From assembly GCA_009773475.1 (NCBI GenBank), contig WSXV01000009.1:1-64000 (forward strand): a DNA stretch of 64,000 nucleotides, in the 5' to 3' direction. Origin of the DNA: Desulfobulbaceae bacterium (GTDB lineage: Bacteria > Desulfobacterota > Desulfobulbia > Desulfobulbales > Desulfocapsaceae). A program made the translations under genes and the position numbers. Shown here piece after piece: positions 26,111 through 35,837 of this stretch (positions within the stretch are counted from its first letter, which is position 1; the number at the start of each line of letters is the position of its first letter). The notes beneath the pieces are model-generated. The model was not told where the DNA came from. It saw nothing but the letters and a program-made list of their open reading frames with translations, and did not search any database.

Positions 26111-27883
26111 ATGCCCTGTCGCACGCTCCCTCACGGGATTATAAAAAAACAATCACGTCCCGATTCGATGCCACATTTTACCAAATTACATACCATCCAC
26201 AACCACTCTTTGCAACCCATTCACAAAGGTTCAAAGTTACAGAAGACGCTCTTCTTTGTCTCTTTTCTGTTCTACAGCATCTTCCTTACTCCTGAATCAG
26301 GCCCTGCGGCCACTGCCGAGAAGCTGAATCTTGTCCTCTGCGATCGACTTGAACAGGTGAATGCCGAAGTCTCAGATCCCCAGGTCGCCAAGAAATCAAG
26401 CGATATGCGCCACTGGCTGTCCATCATCTATAACAAAATGGGGCTGCATCCCCTTTGGGTGACCAAGGATGGCCCCGGCGGAAAAGCCGGTATTCTGTTT
26501 GAAGTTATAAAAAACTCCAACAGCGATGGCCTTTTCCCCGAAGAGTACCAGAGTAACCGGCTCACAGCCCTGTGGAAGGGGACCACAGCAGAAGAGCTGA
26601 TTGAACTTGATACCCTTCTGACCCTTGCCCTTATTAACTACGCCCATGACGCCCAGAAGGGACGTGCCGAGACCAGAGCCGATAAATCGCCACCCCTGTT
26701 GGTGCGGACTGAAGGGATTCAAGGTTTTGACGCCCTGACACTGACCCAGGAAGCGCTGCTGTCAACAGATCTGAATCAGTTCCTCGAAGACCTGCTACCC
26801 CGCCACAAGTACTACAAAAATCTCCGCGCAGCATTACCCCGATATCGACAACTGGATGCCACCGGCGGCTGGAAGCAGACAGCTGCGGGCAAGTCCATCC
26901 ATCCAGGGGAACAGGATGCAAGAATTCCGGGTATTCGGAAACGGCTGCAGATTGAAGGCTATCTGCCGTCCACATCCGCCGGCACACTATTTTATGACGA
27001 GGCGCTTGTGCAGGCCGTCAGCCGATTCCAGACACTCCACGGCCTGACTGGGGATGGGGTGATTGGCCAATCCACCATTGCCGCGATGAATATTACTGCC
27101 GAACAAAAGGTCCGACAGATCATCATCAACCTCGAACGCTGGCGCTGGGAAGCCCATGAACTGGGGCAAAAGTATGTGCTGGTTGATATCGCCGGCTTCA
27201 CCCTGGAGGCCATTGAAAACGACACCCTTATCCTGGAAATGCCGGTTGTGGTTGGCATGCAGCAGCACGAAACCCCGGTCTTCAGTGACATCATTCAGTA
27301 CGTTGAAGTCCACCCTTACTGGCATGTTCCCGCCAAAATCGCCCGCGATGAAATGCTGGAAGAGCTCCGGAAGAATCCCCAATATCTCAACAAACACCAC
27401 ATTCGCCTCTTCAGTGACAGAACCTCTGAGGCGGATGAATTAAATCCTCTTTCGATGAACTGGAAGCAGGTCAGCCCCCAACAAATGGGCCGTTACAAGT
27501 TGCGGCAAGATCCCGGTAAATGGAACGCTTTGGGCTCCATTAAAATCGCATTTCCAAACAGCCAGAACGTGTACATGCATGATACGCCGGCTCAGTCCTA
27601 TTTTAAACGAACCAGCCGGGCATTCAGTCATGGCTGCATCCGTCTCAGCAATCCGAGGCAACTGGCAGTATTTCTCCTGGGGGGCGCTGAAAAAGGCTGG
27701 ACCCTTGAACGACTCAACGAAATCATCGCCGCTGACAAGCGGAGCATTCTTCGCCTCCCCTCACCCCTGCCGGTGCATATCACCTATCAGACCGTCAAAA
27801 GTGATGCAAACGGAATGGTCTCATTCCACACAGATATCTATAATCGTGACCAGCTGCTTGCAGAGATACTCTTCAACAAATGA
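26111..27883 (+). CDS. YcbB-type L,D-transpeptidase with peptidoglycan-binding domain
   Basis: 590 residues (start could instead be the ATG at 26168). An N-terminal hydrophobic segment (~45-65) acts as signal or anchor. A scaffold region follows, then a PG_binding_1 repeat (~275-330, RLQIEGYLP...ALVQAVSRFQTLHGLTGDGVIGQSTIAAMN) and a YkuD catalytic domain whose active site SHGCIRLSN contains His507 and Cys509. It forms 3-3 cross-links in the periplasmic cell wall. Diverges from tatC; next to another cell-wall enzyme at 28034. Confidence 0.9.
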   Translation: MPCRTLPHGIIKKQSRPDSMPHFTKLHTIHNHSLQPIHKGSKLQKTLFFVSFLFYSIFLTPESGPAATAEKLNLVLCDRLEQVNAEVSDPQVAKKSSDMRHWLSIIYNKMGLHPLWVTKDGPGGKAGILFEVIKNSNSDGLFPEEYQSNRLTALWKGTTAEELIELDTLLTLALINYAHDAQKGRAETRADKSPPLLVRTEGIQGFDALTLTQEALLSTDLNQFLEDLLPRHKYYKNLRAALPRYRQLDATGGWKQTAAGKSIHPGEQDARIPGIRKRLQIEGYLPSTSAGTLFYDEALVQAVSRFQTLHGLTGDGVIGQSTIAAMNITAEQKVRQIIINLERWRWEAHELGQKYVLVDIAGFTLEAIENDTLILEMPVVVGMQQHETPVFSDIIQYVEVHPYWHVPAKIARDEMLEELRKNPQYLNKHHIRLFSDRTSEADELNPLSMNWKQVSPQQMGRYKLRQDPGKWNALGSIKIAFPNSQNVYMHDTPAQSYFKRTSRAFSHGCIRLSNPRQLAVFLLGGAEKGWTLERLNEIIAADKRSILRLPSPLPVHITYQTVKSDANGMVSFHTDIYNRDQLLAEILFNK

Positions 27884-28033
27884 TATTCTCCGAATCCCGC
27901 CGATAACAAAAACAGCTCTCCAGGTTGACACAAAGGGTCTCTTTAGGGTAAAAAATAGAGCTTAAAGTATAGAAAAACATCGCAATCAACATTGCGACAC
28001 CTACAAATTAATAAAAACCAAGAGAGAAACCCT

Positions 28034-28564
28034 ATGAATCGACGAACATTTCTCGGACGGGCACTGGCTCTGGCTCCTCTTCTTGTCCTCTCTTCCCCCT
28101 GCTCATTACTGGCTCGTATCGAAGAGAGGACTCTCTCATTTTATCACACCCATACCTTCAGGGAACTGTCCCTCGTATATTTTAGAAATGGACGCTATAT
28201 CCCCAAAGCCTTGAACAAAATCAATCATTTCCTCAAGGATTTCAGAACCGGCGATATTCATCCCATTGACGTTGCCCTGCTGGACCTGCTCCATGACATC
28301 CGCAGGGCCACCGGCAGCAAACATTTTTTTGAGGTGATTTCCGGATATAGATCTCCCCAGACCAACTCCATGCTCCAAGATAGCAGCAACGGTGTCGCAA
28401 GCCACAGCCTGCACATGACGGGCAAGGCTGTTGATATCCGGCTCCCCTCTTTCAATACCGGCCGCCTGCACCAGATTGCCTTGGGATTTCAACGAGGCGG
28501 GGTCGGCTTTTATCCGCAGTCCGACTTTATCCACATTGACACCGGCAATGTCCGCTTCTGGTAA
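28034..28564 (+). CDS. MepK-like murein endopeptidase (DUF882/M15 fold) with Tat signal
   Basis: 176 residues from the ATG at 28034. The N-terminus NRRTFLGRALALAPLLVLSS is a twin-arginine signal. The catalytic residues of the YcbK/MepK family are present: SGYRSPQTN, HMTGKAVDIR (HxxxGxAxD zinc ligands) and FIHIDTG (HxD). MepK cleaves meso-DAP cross-links of the type made by L,D-transpeptidases, which fits its place right after the transpeptidase gene. Export would need a working TatC. Confidence 0.88.
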   Translation: MNRRTFLGRALALAPLLVLSSPCSLLARIEERTLSFYHTHTFRELSLVYFRNGRYIPKALNKINHFLKDFRTGDIHPIDVALLDLLHDIRRATGSKHFFEVISGYRSPQTNSMLQDSSNGVASHSLHMTGKAVDIRLPSFNTGRLHQIALGFQRGGVGFYPQSDFIHIDTGNVRFW

Positions 28565-28582
28565 CACCGCAAGAAATTTCCA

Positions 28583-28936
28583 TTGAAGAGTGGAATCCAG
28601 ACCGTCGGCACCACTGCCCCATGGCTTGTCTATATCGTCCGCTGCCGTGACAATACCCTCTATACCGGCATCACTACAGATCTGAACAAGCGCATCCTGG
28701 AGCATAACGCCGGGCCAAAAGGAGCGCGTTATACCCGATCACGGCGCCCGGTGACCCTTGTCTATTCTGAGCAGGTGGCCTCCAGATCAGTTGCAACCAT
28801 ACGTGAGAATTTTATCAAAAAGCTCAAAACAACCTGTAAACACGCACTGATCACATCGTCAAACAGCACGCCGGGAAACCCACCGGAGAACAATCAGACC
28901 AGAGAATACCCCTATGACATCGATTCTGATTGTTGA
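28583..28936 (+). CDS. GIY-YIG domain protein (UPF0213/YhbQ type)
   Basis: About 117 residues with the GIY-YIG nuclease-like motif WLVYIVRCRDNTLYTGIT (residues ~13-31), followed by LNKRILEHN, GARYTRSRRPVTLVY and ENFIKKLKT. It is slightly longer than the ~85-100 residues usual because of a polar C-terminal tail that overlaps pilR by 23 bases. The start is uncertain: only TTG 28583 is available nearby, with a poor ribosome binding site. Family members may be DNA repair or degradation nucleases; function is not settled. Confidence 0.72.
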   Translation: MKSGIQTVGTTAPWLVYIVRCRDNTLYTGITTDLNKRILEHNAGPKGARYTRSRRPVTLVYSEQVASRSVATIRENFIKKLKTTCKHALITSSNSTPGNPPENNQTREYPYDIDSDC

Positions 28937-30293
28937 TGATGAACAGAGTATGCGTGATTTTCTCACGATCCTGCTCCAGAAAGAAGGTTACAAGGTCACA
29001 GCACAAGCCAATGGTGCAGGCGCCCTGCAATGCCTGGAAGAGCAGTCCTTCGATCTTGTCATCAGCGACATCCGCATGCCCGGCATTGGCGGTCTCGATC
29101 TACTGCACAGTATCAAGGAAAAATATCCCACCCTGCCGGTCATCCTGATCACCGCCTTTGTCTCTCCGGGTGATGCTATCTCCGCCATGAAAGACGGGGC
29201 CTTTGACTACATCAGCAAGCCGTTCAATGTCGCCGAAATAAAAAACGTTATCCGTTCAGCCACGGCCCGCAAGAGTTCCGACAGCGCTGTCCCGTCATCG
29301 GCCGAAGCCTTTCCCGGCATCATCGGTAAGAGTCCGGAGATGCTCAAGATCTTCGACTTAATCCAGCGTGTCGCCCCAACACTGGCCAATGTCATTATCT
29401 ATGGTGAGTCAGGCACCGGCAAGGAGCTTGTGGCCCAGGCCATCCATCAACACAGCAAGGTGGCCGATCAACCCTTTGTTCCCATTACCTGCAGCGCGAT
29501 CCCGGAAGATCTCATGGAAAGCGAGCTCTTTGGTCACGTCAAGGGGTCGTTCACCGGCGCCATTCAGGACAAGGCCGGACTCTTTCAACTAGCCAACAAC
29601 GGCACGGCCTTCCTTGATGAGATCGGCGAGCTGTCCCCCATCATCCAGACCAAACTCCTCAGGGTCCTCCAGGAACGGGAGATAAAACCGGTGGGATCCA
29701 CCCGCATTGATCGGGTGAATGTTCGCATTATCGCTGCCACCAACCGCGTTCTTGAACAGGAGATTATCGCCGGACGCTTCCGCGAGGATCTTTTCTACCG
29801 CCTGGCCGTGGTTCCGATCCGTATGCCCCCTTTACGCGAACGGAAAGGAGATGTACCGCTGCTGGTGAACCATTTTATGCAGAAGCACTCACAGTTGCTG
29901 GGAAAGAAAGTTCAGGAGATTTCCTCTTACGGCATGCAGGTTCTCATGAACTACGATTTTCCAGGCAATGTTCGTGAGCTGGAAAATATCATTGAGCGTG
30001 GAGTTGCCCTGGAAAGCTCCAACATTATCCTGCCGGAAAGCCTGACCCTCTCCGCCCATCGAATGGAGAGAAGAAGAAAAACCGATGTTGACCCCCTGTT
30101 TCAGGCAGTGGCCAATAAGGAGGAGCTTTTTGAACGGGGCCTGGAAGAGGTCGTCAACGATCTGGAGAAACGCATCATCCGGTTTGCCCTGGAAAAAAGC
30201 AACCAATCTCGAATGCGGGCAGCAGAACTCCTGCGCATCAGCTTTCGTTCCCTGCGTTATAAGATCAAAAAGTATGAGATTGAGGATCTTTAG
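28914..30293 (+). CDS. pilR: Sigma-54-dependent response regulator, PilR/NtrC type
   Basis: 459 residues. Receiver domain 1-115 with phospho-acceptor Asp52 in LVISDIRMPG and Lys102. AAA+ domain ~135-365 with Walker A GESGTGKE (164-171), the sigma-54 contact loop GSFTGA (211-216; GAFTGA variant) and the R-finger region. The Fis-type HTH is at ~415-455 (SNQSRMRAAELLRISFRSLRYKIKKY). It activates sigma-54 promoters in response to the histidine kinase encoded just downstream; by likeness to PilR, type IV pilus genes. No pilin gene is in the window. Confidence 0.88.
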   Translation: MTSILIVDDEQSMRDFLTILLQKEGYKVTAQANGAGALQCLEEQSFDLVISDIRMPGIGGLDLLHSIKEKYPTLPVILITAFVSPGDAISAMKDGAFDYISKPFNVAEIKNVIRSATARKSSDSAVPSSAEAFPGIIGKSPEMLKIFDLIQRVAPTLANVIIYGESGTGKELVAQAIHQHSKVADQPFVPITCSAIPEDLMESELFGHVKGSFTGAIQDKAGLFQLANNGTAFLDEIGELSPIIQTKLLRVLQEREIKPVGSTRIDRVNVRIIAATNRVLEQEIIAGRFREDLFYRLAVVPIRMPPLRERKGDVPLLVNHFMQKHSQLLGKKVQEISSYGMQVLMNYDFPGNVRELENIIERGVALESSNIILPESLTLSAHRMERRRKTDVDPLFQAVANKEELFERGLEEVVNDLEKRIIRFALEKSNQSRMRAAELLRISFRSLRYKIKKYEIEDL

Positions 30294-30447
30294 GCAACAG
30301 TCTGAATGGATAAATTGAAGGAAACGGTAAACTAAAGCAAAGAGCTGACACCTTAAAACCAGACGTTTTTTTCCTTACTCCTACTCAGAAATTTCATTTT
30401 TATTTTCAGATCACCGGTCGTATCTCTCTCAAGTATCTCTCTCAAAT

Positions 30448-32172
30448 ATGGATTTCAAAACCCTCATCAGTCAACCTCACAACGCCGACTCATCGCCCGA
30501 CAAAATGCTGCGTGGTCAGCTTTTGTGGATGCTTCTGCTACGGGTCATTCTTTACACCATCCTTCTGGGAATCAGTGTTTTTCTCCAAGATGAGCGACAG
30601 GAGATCATCCTTCCTCCTTACTACCTGCTTGTCTTCTTCATTGTTAGTATCTATGTCTCGACCATCGGCTCTGCCCTCTATCTTCTGACCAGTAAAAAAG
30701 CGGTCCACCACTTTGGCATGCTCCAGAATCAACTGGACATTCTGCTTGTCACCCTACTTGTCTATTGTACCGGTTCTTCCCACTCCACATTTTCTCCCCT
30801 CTATTTTTTCCCGATCATCGCCGGCGGGCTGATCCTGCCCCGCCGGGGCGGCCTGATAGCCGCAGCTTCCGCCAGCCTGCAATACGCCTTTATCCTGGGA
30901 CTTGAGCAAATTCATATCTATCCGGCATTTCTTAATCACTATAGGATATTTAAAGAACAGACCCTGCTCGCCAGTATCAACCATTTCGCTGTGCTGGGAT
31001 TGACCTTTTTTCTGGCCGCCATCCTCAGCGCCATCTTTGCTCGCCGCCTGCTTAAGACCGAGGCAGCTCTTTCCGACACAGTCAGAAACCTTGACAACCT
31101 CTCCCTTCTTTACAAGCAGATCTTTGATGACATTGCCACCGGGATTGTCACCATCGATAATTCCAACCGAATTACCTCAGCCAACAATGCCCTAAGCCAC
31201 ATCACCCATTACAATCCTTCCGAGCTTATTGGACAACCCTTTTCTAATGTCTTCCCAAATCTCAATATGCAGAGTCAGGGAGCGCAACCATCTACCGATT
31301 TTGTTCGTAAAGATGGTCTGGTCATCAGGATTGGGTACTCCTGCGCCAAACTGCAAGCCGTAGACGGCCCTGCAATTCCGAGCGATGGTAAGCAGAACCC
31401 GCACCCCTCATCAAATTGCAAGATCCTGACCATTCAGGATATCAGCGAAATTGAGCGTTTGGAACAACAGATGCGACAGGCGGAAAAGATGGCGGCCATA
31501 GGACGAATCAGCGCCGGAATTGCCCATGATTTCAGAAACCCCCTGGCCGCCATTTCCGGTTCAGCCCAGGTGCTTGCCGATGAATTTTCCCAGCAGGATT
31601 CAGCCGAACATCGAACGAATCGGGCCCTCATCAATATCATCCTTCGCGAATCGGACCGTTTAACCCGGACCATTGCCGATTTTCTCAAATTTGCCCGACC
31701 GGATACGGTGGAACGTGAATGGTTTTCCCTGAAAAAATGCCTGGATGAAGTCGTTCAGGTCAGTCAGGCCGATCCCCTCTGGCCAACAAGCTGTCACCTT
31801 GAGATCGACATTGATCCCGAATTGTCCCTGATGGCAGATCAGGACCAGATCTTCACGGTGCTCAGCCATCTGATCCACAACGCCCTGCCTTTCTGCCCCC
31901 AAGGGTCGGAATATCTCAGGATAGAGGCGGAAGAGGCACTGCTCTCTGAGAACCAGGGAGAAATAATCCTGCGCATAGCGGATAACGGCACAGGCATTGA
32001 GGAAGGACTTGAAGAAAAGATCTTTGAACCGTTTTTCACGAAACGCACTGATGGCACAGGGCTGGGACTGGCCATCGTCAAGCAGATCGTCATCGCCCAT
32101 CATGGCAGCATTGAGGTCGGCCGTTCAGAACTTGGCGGCGCACTGTTTACCATCCATCTGCCCTTACCCTGA
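30448..32172 (+). CDS. pilS: PilS-like sensor histidine kinase
   Basis: 574 residues. Six predicted transmembrane segments in the first ~200 residues, a PAS domain (~215-330, IFDDIATGIVTIDNSNRITSANNALSHI), the dimerisation and phosphotransfer domain with His360 in GIAHDFRNPLAA, and the HATPase domain with DNGTG and TDGTGLGLAIVKQI. It phosphorylates the response regulator encoded 155 bases upstream. The order (regulator before kinase) is the reverse of classical pilSR. Confidence 0.87.
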   Translation: MDFKTLISQPHNADSSPDKMLRGQLLWMLLLRVILYTILLGISVFLQDERQEIILPPYYLLVFFIVSIYVSTIGSALYLLTSKKAVHHFGMLQNQLDILLVTLLVYCTGSSHSTFSPLYFFPIIAGGLILPRRGGLIAAASASLQYAFILGLEQIHIYPAFLNHYRIFKEQTLLASINHFAVLGLTFFLAAILSAIFARRLLKTEAALSDTVRNLDNLSLLYKQIFDDIATGIVTIDNSNRITSANNALSHITHYNPSELIGQPFSNVFPNLNMQSQGAQPSTDFVRKDGLVIRIGYSCAKLQAVDGPAIPSDGKQNPHPSSNCKILTIQDISEIERLEQQMRQAEKMAAIGRISAGIAHDFRNPLAAISGSAQVLADEFSQQDSAEHRTNRALINIILRESDRLTRTIADFLKFARPDTVEREWFSLKKCLDEVVQVSQADPLWPTSCHLEIDIDPELSLMADQDQIFTVLSHLIHNALPFCPQGSEYLRIEAEEALLSENQGEIILRIADNGTGIEEGLEEKIFEPFFTKRTDGTGLGLAIVKQIVIAHHGSIEVGRSELGGALFTIHLPLP

Positions 32173-32259
32173 GCATGGATCAGAAAATGACTAACGAGAA
32201 GTGGAAGGCAAGAATCAAAAATTTGGAACCAGAAAAAAGCAGAAACAGGAGTGGAGCCG

Positions 32260-33045
32260 ATGCCGTTAATCCTTATAACCAACGATGATGGAGTCGAAAG
32301 CCCTGGCCTCAAGGTTCTTGCCTGTGCCCTTCGCCCTCTGGGGAATTGCGTGAGAGTTGCCCCTGACCGTGACAATTCGGCGGCATCTCACTCTCTAACC
32401 ATGAATCGTCCCCTGAAGGTCACGAGAATTCAGGAAGATTATTACTCTGTGGATGGAACCCCCACTGACTGCGTCGTCATCGGTCTGAACAAAATCCTCG
32501 GTAAACGTCCGGATCTGCTGGTCTCGGGGATAAATCCCGGCCCCAACCTGGGTGATGACATCGCCTATTCCGGGACGGTGTCGGCGGCAGTGGAAGGCAC
32601 CATGTACGGTATTGCGTCCCTGGCGGTTTCCCTCGCCGGCACCCATCCCTTTGATTTCACCACGGCCGGACAGGTCGCCGCCTGGCTTGCCGCCATTATC
32701 CTGAAACAGGGCCTACCCGAGAACACCCTTCTCAACGCCAACATCCCAGGGATAAAGACGGCACAAGGCGTCAAGGTCACCCGGCAGGGCCGAAAGCTAT
32801 GGAAAAACGCCATCCAGGAGACCCTAGATCCCTGGGGACGGACACATTACTGGATAGGCGGCGGTACTCCCAATCTGGATCCGGATGAAGATACCGATGT
32901 CAGCGCCATCAATGCCGGCTTCATCTCGGTGACGCCGATCCATCTTGATCTGACCAATCATGCTGGAATTCATTACCTGAAAGAGAAATGCGCCCTGGAA
33001 AAAGTGCCTATTCCCCTCCCCCCTTCTGTTTACGGGCAAAATTAG
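32260..33045 (+). CDS. surE: 5'/3'-nucleotidase SurE
   Basis: 261 residues from the ATG at 32260 (a GTG at 32251 is also open). Metal-binding motif ILITNDDG at the N-terminus; APDRDNSAASHSLT and VSGINPGPNLGDDIAYSGTVSAAVEG are diagnostic. It dephosphorylates nucleoside monophosphates and is linked to stationary-phase survival. Its 3' end overlaps the convergent flavoprotein gene by 38 bases. Confidence 0.95.
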   Translation: MPLILITNDDGVESPGLKVLACALRPLGNCVRVAPDRDNSAASHSLTMNRPLKVTRIQEDYYSVDGTPTDCVVIGLNKILGKRPDLLVSGINPGPNLGDDIAYSGTVSAAVEGTMYGIASLAVSLAGTHPFDFTTAGQVAAWLAAIILKQGLPENTLLNANIPGIKTAQGVKVTRQGRKLWKNAIQETLDPWGRTHYWIGGGTPNLDPDEDTDVSAINAGFISVTPIHLDLTNHAGIHYLKEKCALEKVPIPLPPSVYGQN

Positions 33046-33949
33046 CGGCCTCCATCCCAGCCACACAGCCCTCGCCCACTGCCTTGGCAAACTGGTAGGG
33101 ATGGCCGGAAATATCTCCGGCGGCATAAACACCGGGGACATTGGTCTCCGCCAGTTTATTGGTATCGATATGGGTCATGGTATCGAGATCAAGCTGAACC
33201 CCGATCTCCAGGGCCAGCTCCATCGCACCCTTGGCCCCGAGCTCAATAAAAACACCATCAACCTTGACCTCGGCCCCTGATTGCAAAAGGATGGACTGCA
33301 CCGCATTTTCCCCCTGGATTGCCTTGACCCAGGTTCCGGCAAGGTGCTCCACCGTTGAGTTTTTCAGCTTGTCCAGAAGATCGCTTGAGGCCACCAAATC
33401 CTGACTGACCAGATAAACTCTAGAAGCATAACCGGTTAAGGTTAGAGCGCCGTCAATCGCCGCGCTGGCATTGCCGACCACTACCACCGTGGCATTGCGG
33501 TAAAAATTGGCGTCACAATCCACACAATAGGATACGCCTCGCCCAGCCAGTTCCTTCTCACCAGGAACTTTCAATTTTTTCCTGGCCGTGCCGGTGGCAA
33601 AGATCACCGTACGACTACTGATCGTGGCACCGCTCTCAAGATCAAGGACAAACAAGGCCTCCTTCTGACGGATCTTCAAAACATCATCCTCTAACAACTG
33701 AGCACCAAACCTCTTGACCTGGGAAATTCCCGCCTCCAGAAATTCCCGGCCCGTCGTCACCCCATCAACACAGGCATAATTCTCCACATGGGCTGAATAG
33801 AGAGAACTCCGCTCAATCCTGCCTAGCATCAATGTGGTCGCCTTTTTACGTACCGCATGAATAGCCGCCTGGATTCCGGCAGGTCCAGCCCCGATAATCA
33901 CCACATCATACAGCAAGATATCTGTTTCGTTCTCCAGTTCTGTTTTCAT
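33008..33949 (-). CDS. Thioredoxin reductase-like flavoprotein
   Basis: 313 residues. FAD-binding motif VVIIGAGPAGIQAAI (16-30), redox disulfide Cys142-Val-Asp-Cys145 in YCVDCDA (where TrxB usually has CATCD), NADPH motif VVVGNASAA (GxGxxA partly altered to GNASAA), and C-terminal GVYAAGDI. It is a low-molecular-weight disulfide reductase; the altered NADPH loop and non-standard CxxC suggest it may use ferredoxin/F420 or a different partner. GAGGA lies before the ATG. Convergent overlap with surE. Confidence 0.8.
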   Translation of the reverse strand: MKTELENETDILLYDVVIIGAGPAGIQAAIHAVRKKATTLMLGRIERSSLYSAHVENYACVDGVTTGREFLEAGISQVKRFGAQLLEDDVLKIRQKEALFVLDLESGATISSRTVIFATGTARKKLKVPGEKELAGRGVSYCVDCDANFYRNATVVVVGNASAAIDGALTLTGYASRVYLVSQDLVASSDLLDKLKNSTVEHLAGTWVKAIQGENAVQSILLQSGAEVKVDGVFIELGAKGAMELALEIGVQLDLDTMTHIDTNKLAETNVPGVYAAGDISGHPYQFAKAVGEGCVAGMEAANFARKQKGGGE

Positions 33950-34051
33950 TCCATCCTCATAAAAATTTAAATTTTGCCGCTATTTCTTTATCTTCGTATC
34001 ATTCGTTAATAAATGACTGATGCCATTATTTTAACAATTTTCCGCATTCCT

Positions 34052-34108
34052 CTTGAATTCTCAAGCAATATGTCCTAATGATAAAAAGTTTTAGCTTGAT
34101 CATACAAG
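34052..34108 (+). promoter_or_regulatory. Paired CTTG-N6-CAAG palindromes upstream of the fatty-acid-like cluster
   Basis: CTTGAATTCTCAAG (34052-34065) and CTTGATCATACAAG (34095-34108) have the same half-sites and spacer length. Their centres are 43 bases apart, about four helical turns, in the AT-rich region before the ketosynthase gene. A further half-site CAAG lies at 34117-34120. This suggests a dimeric repressor (TetR/FadR-like) acting on two sites; the regulator is not visible nearby. Confidence 0.45.
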
Positions 34109-34180
34109 AAATTGTACAAGAATCACACTCCACTTAAACCCATTTATAATAAGCTCACTGTCATTCGTCAATTAACCATC

Positions 34181-35422
34181 ATGGATAACAATCAGCAAAG
34201 AATCGTCATCACTGGAGTCGGTCTGGCCGCACCGGGTGCTGACAATCTCAAGGATTTTCGGGCTCAGGTTCTAGCCGGAAACTCAGCAATCAAGGAAATC
34301 GAGCTCCGTTATTTTGGGTCGGCCCCTGCCGGCATCTGCACCTTTGATGAGACCAGATACCGGAAAAAAAGGGAAAATAAGCGCGGCACCAGGGCCGGCT
34401 GCCTGGGGGTTTATTGTGCCCACGAGGCGCTGGCGGACGCCGCCCTGTCCATTGATCATTACGAAAGGTCCCGCATTGGTGTGTATGTGGGCCTCACAGA
34501 ACATGGGACGGTGGAGACTGAAAACGAGATATTCAATATAAGTAATTACAACTATGATGTAAAATACTGGTCACACCATCACAATCCTCGCACTGTGCTC
34601 AACAACCCGGCAGGCGAGATCACCATGAGCCTCGGGATCACCGGTCCCCATTATGCCATCGGCGCCGCCTGTGCGGCCGGTAATGCCTCACTTATTCAAG
34701 GTGTGCAAATGCTCCGCCTTGATGAGGTGGATATGGCCCTGGTTGGCGGGATCTCGGAATCACCTGGCTCGTTTGGGATCTTCGCGAGCTTCAAGGCCCA
34801 AGGCGCCCTTGCCGAGGCAGCAGATCCGCGACAGGCTTGTCGTCCCTTTGACATGGACAGAAACGGGATCGTGGTGTCGGAAGGGGCCTGTATTTACGTT
34901 CTGGAACGCCTGGATAAGGCCCTTGCCCGCGGAGCCAGGATTTATGGGGAGATCGCCGGCTACTGCATCAACTCCGACGCCCGTGATTTTGTCCTCCCCT
35001 ACGACAAGCGCCAGGCAGAATGTATGCAGCAGGCCCTGAAGCGGGCCGGGATGGAACCTGGTGATATCGATATCATCAACACCCACGCCACCGGCACCAA
35101 ACAGGGCGACATCGAAGAATGCAAGGCCATTCGTCAGGTCTTCGGCGAGGCCCCGTCCACCTATATCAACAACACCAAGTCGATCATCGGCCATGCCATG
35201 GGAGCCGCGGGTGTTCTTGAACTCGCCGGCAATCTCCCCGCCTTCGAAGATCATTTGGTGCATCCCACCATCAATGTTACCAACCTGGATCCGGAGTGCG
35301 CATTACCCCACATGGTGCTTAACACGCCGGTGCAGCTGCCATCCATCTCCACCATTCTCAACAACTCTTTTGGAATGGTTGGTATCAATTCAGTCATTAT
35401 TGTCAACAAATATGAAGAATAA
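34181..35422 (+). CDS. Beta-ketoacyl-ACP synthase (KAS I/II type), cluster-specific
   Basis: 413 residues from the ATG at 34181. Thiolase-fold ketosynthase with an intact Cys-His-His triad: Cys164 in GAACAAGNAS, His302 in THATGTKQGD, His338 in SIIGHAMGAAG (Lys333 also present). It extends acyl-ACP by two carbons using malonyl-ACP. The substrate-pocket region (SNYNYDVKYWSHHHNPRT, ~121-138) differs from FabF consensus and is unusually rich in His/Tyr/Asn. First gene of a one-directional set with ACP, two CrtI-like flavoproteins, reductase and dehydratase, so it probably serves a special acyl product rather than bulk fatty acids. Confidence 0.87.
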   Translation: MDNNQQRIVITGVGLAAPGADNLKDFRAQVLAGNSAIKEIELRYFGSAPAGICTFDETRYRKKRENKRGTRAGCLGVYCAHEALADAALSIDHYERSRIGVYVGLTEHGTVETENEIFNISNYNYDVKYWSHHHNPRTVLNNPAGEITMSLGITGPHYAIGAACAAGNASLIQGVQMLRLDEVDMALVGGISESPGSFGIFASFKAQGALAEAADPRQACRPFDMDRNGIVVSEGACIYVLERLDKALARGARIYGEIAGYCINSDARDFVLPYDKRQAECMQQALKRAGMEPGDIDIINTHATGTKQGDIEECKAIRQVFGEAPSTYINNTKSIIGHAMGAAGVLELAGNLPAFEDHLVHPTINVTNLDPECALPHMVLNTPVQLPSISTILNNSFGMVGINSVIIVNKYEE

Positions 35423-35585
35423 TATGATTTCTTCAGAAAAATATAAAAATAAATGGCAGGATATGGTATTAAAGACATTTTTTTAAATAAATAAGCTCCA
35501 AAAAGTAGTTTTCATTTATAATCATAGACATCATTTTTACTAAAAATATTTATTTTTTGAGTAAGAGATTCATTCTGGAGAGACC

Positions 35586-35837
35586 ATGACACGTGACGAA
35601 ATTAAAGATCTCATTCTTGAGATCATCAAAGATATCGATGAAGACGCTGATTTTGATACCCTCCAATCCGACCTGCCATTGCGCGACCAACTCGATCTGG
35701 ATTCCATGGATTTCCTTGACATCGTCATGGAATTGCGCAAACGCCATAAACTCCAGATTCCGGAAGCGGACTATCCCCAACTCGCCTCTTTAACCAGCTG
35801 TGTCAACTACCTCGAGCCATTGCTTAAAAACATCTGA
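35586..35837 (+). CDS. Acyl carrier protein, cluster-specific
   Basis: 83 residues, acidic, with the phosphopantetheine attachment Ser40 in DQLDLDSMDFLDIVMEL. TGGAGAGACC precedes the ATG. Its own 160-base AT-rich leader may contain a promoter. A dedicated ACP beside a ketosynthase implies a separate acyl assembly line. The next gene starts inside its 3' end. Confidence 0.9.
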   Translation: MTRDEIKDLILEIIKDIDEDADFDTLQSDLPLRDQLDLDSMDFLDIVMELRKRHKLQIPEADYPQLASLTSCVNYLEPLLKNI

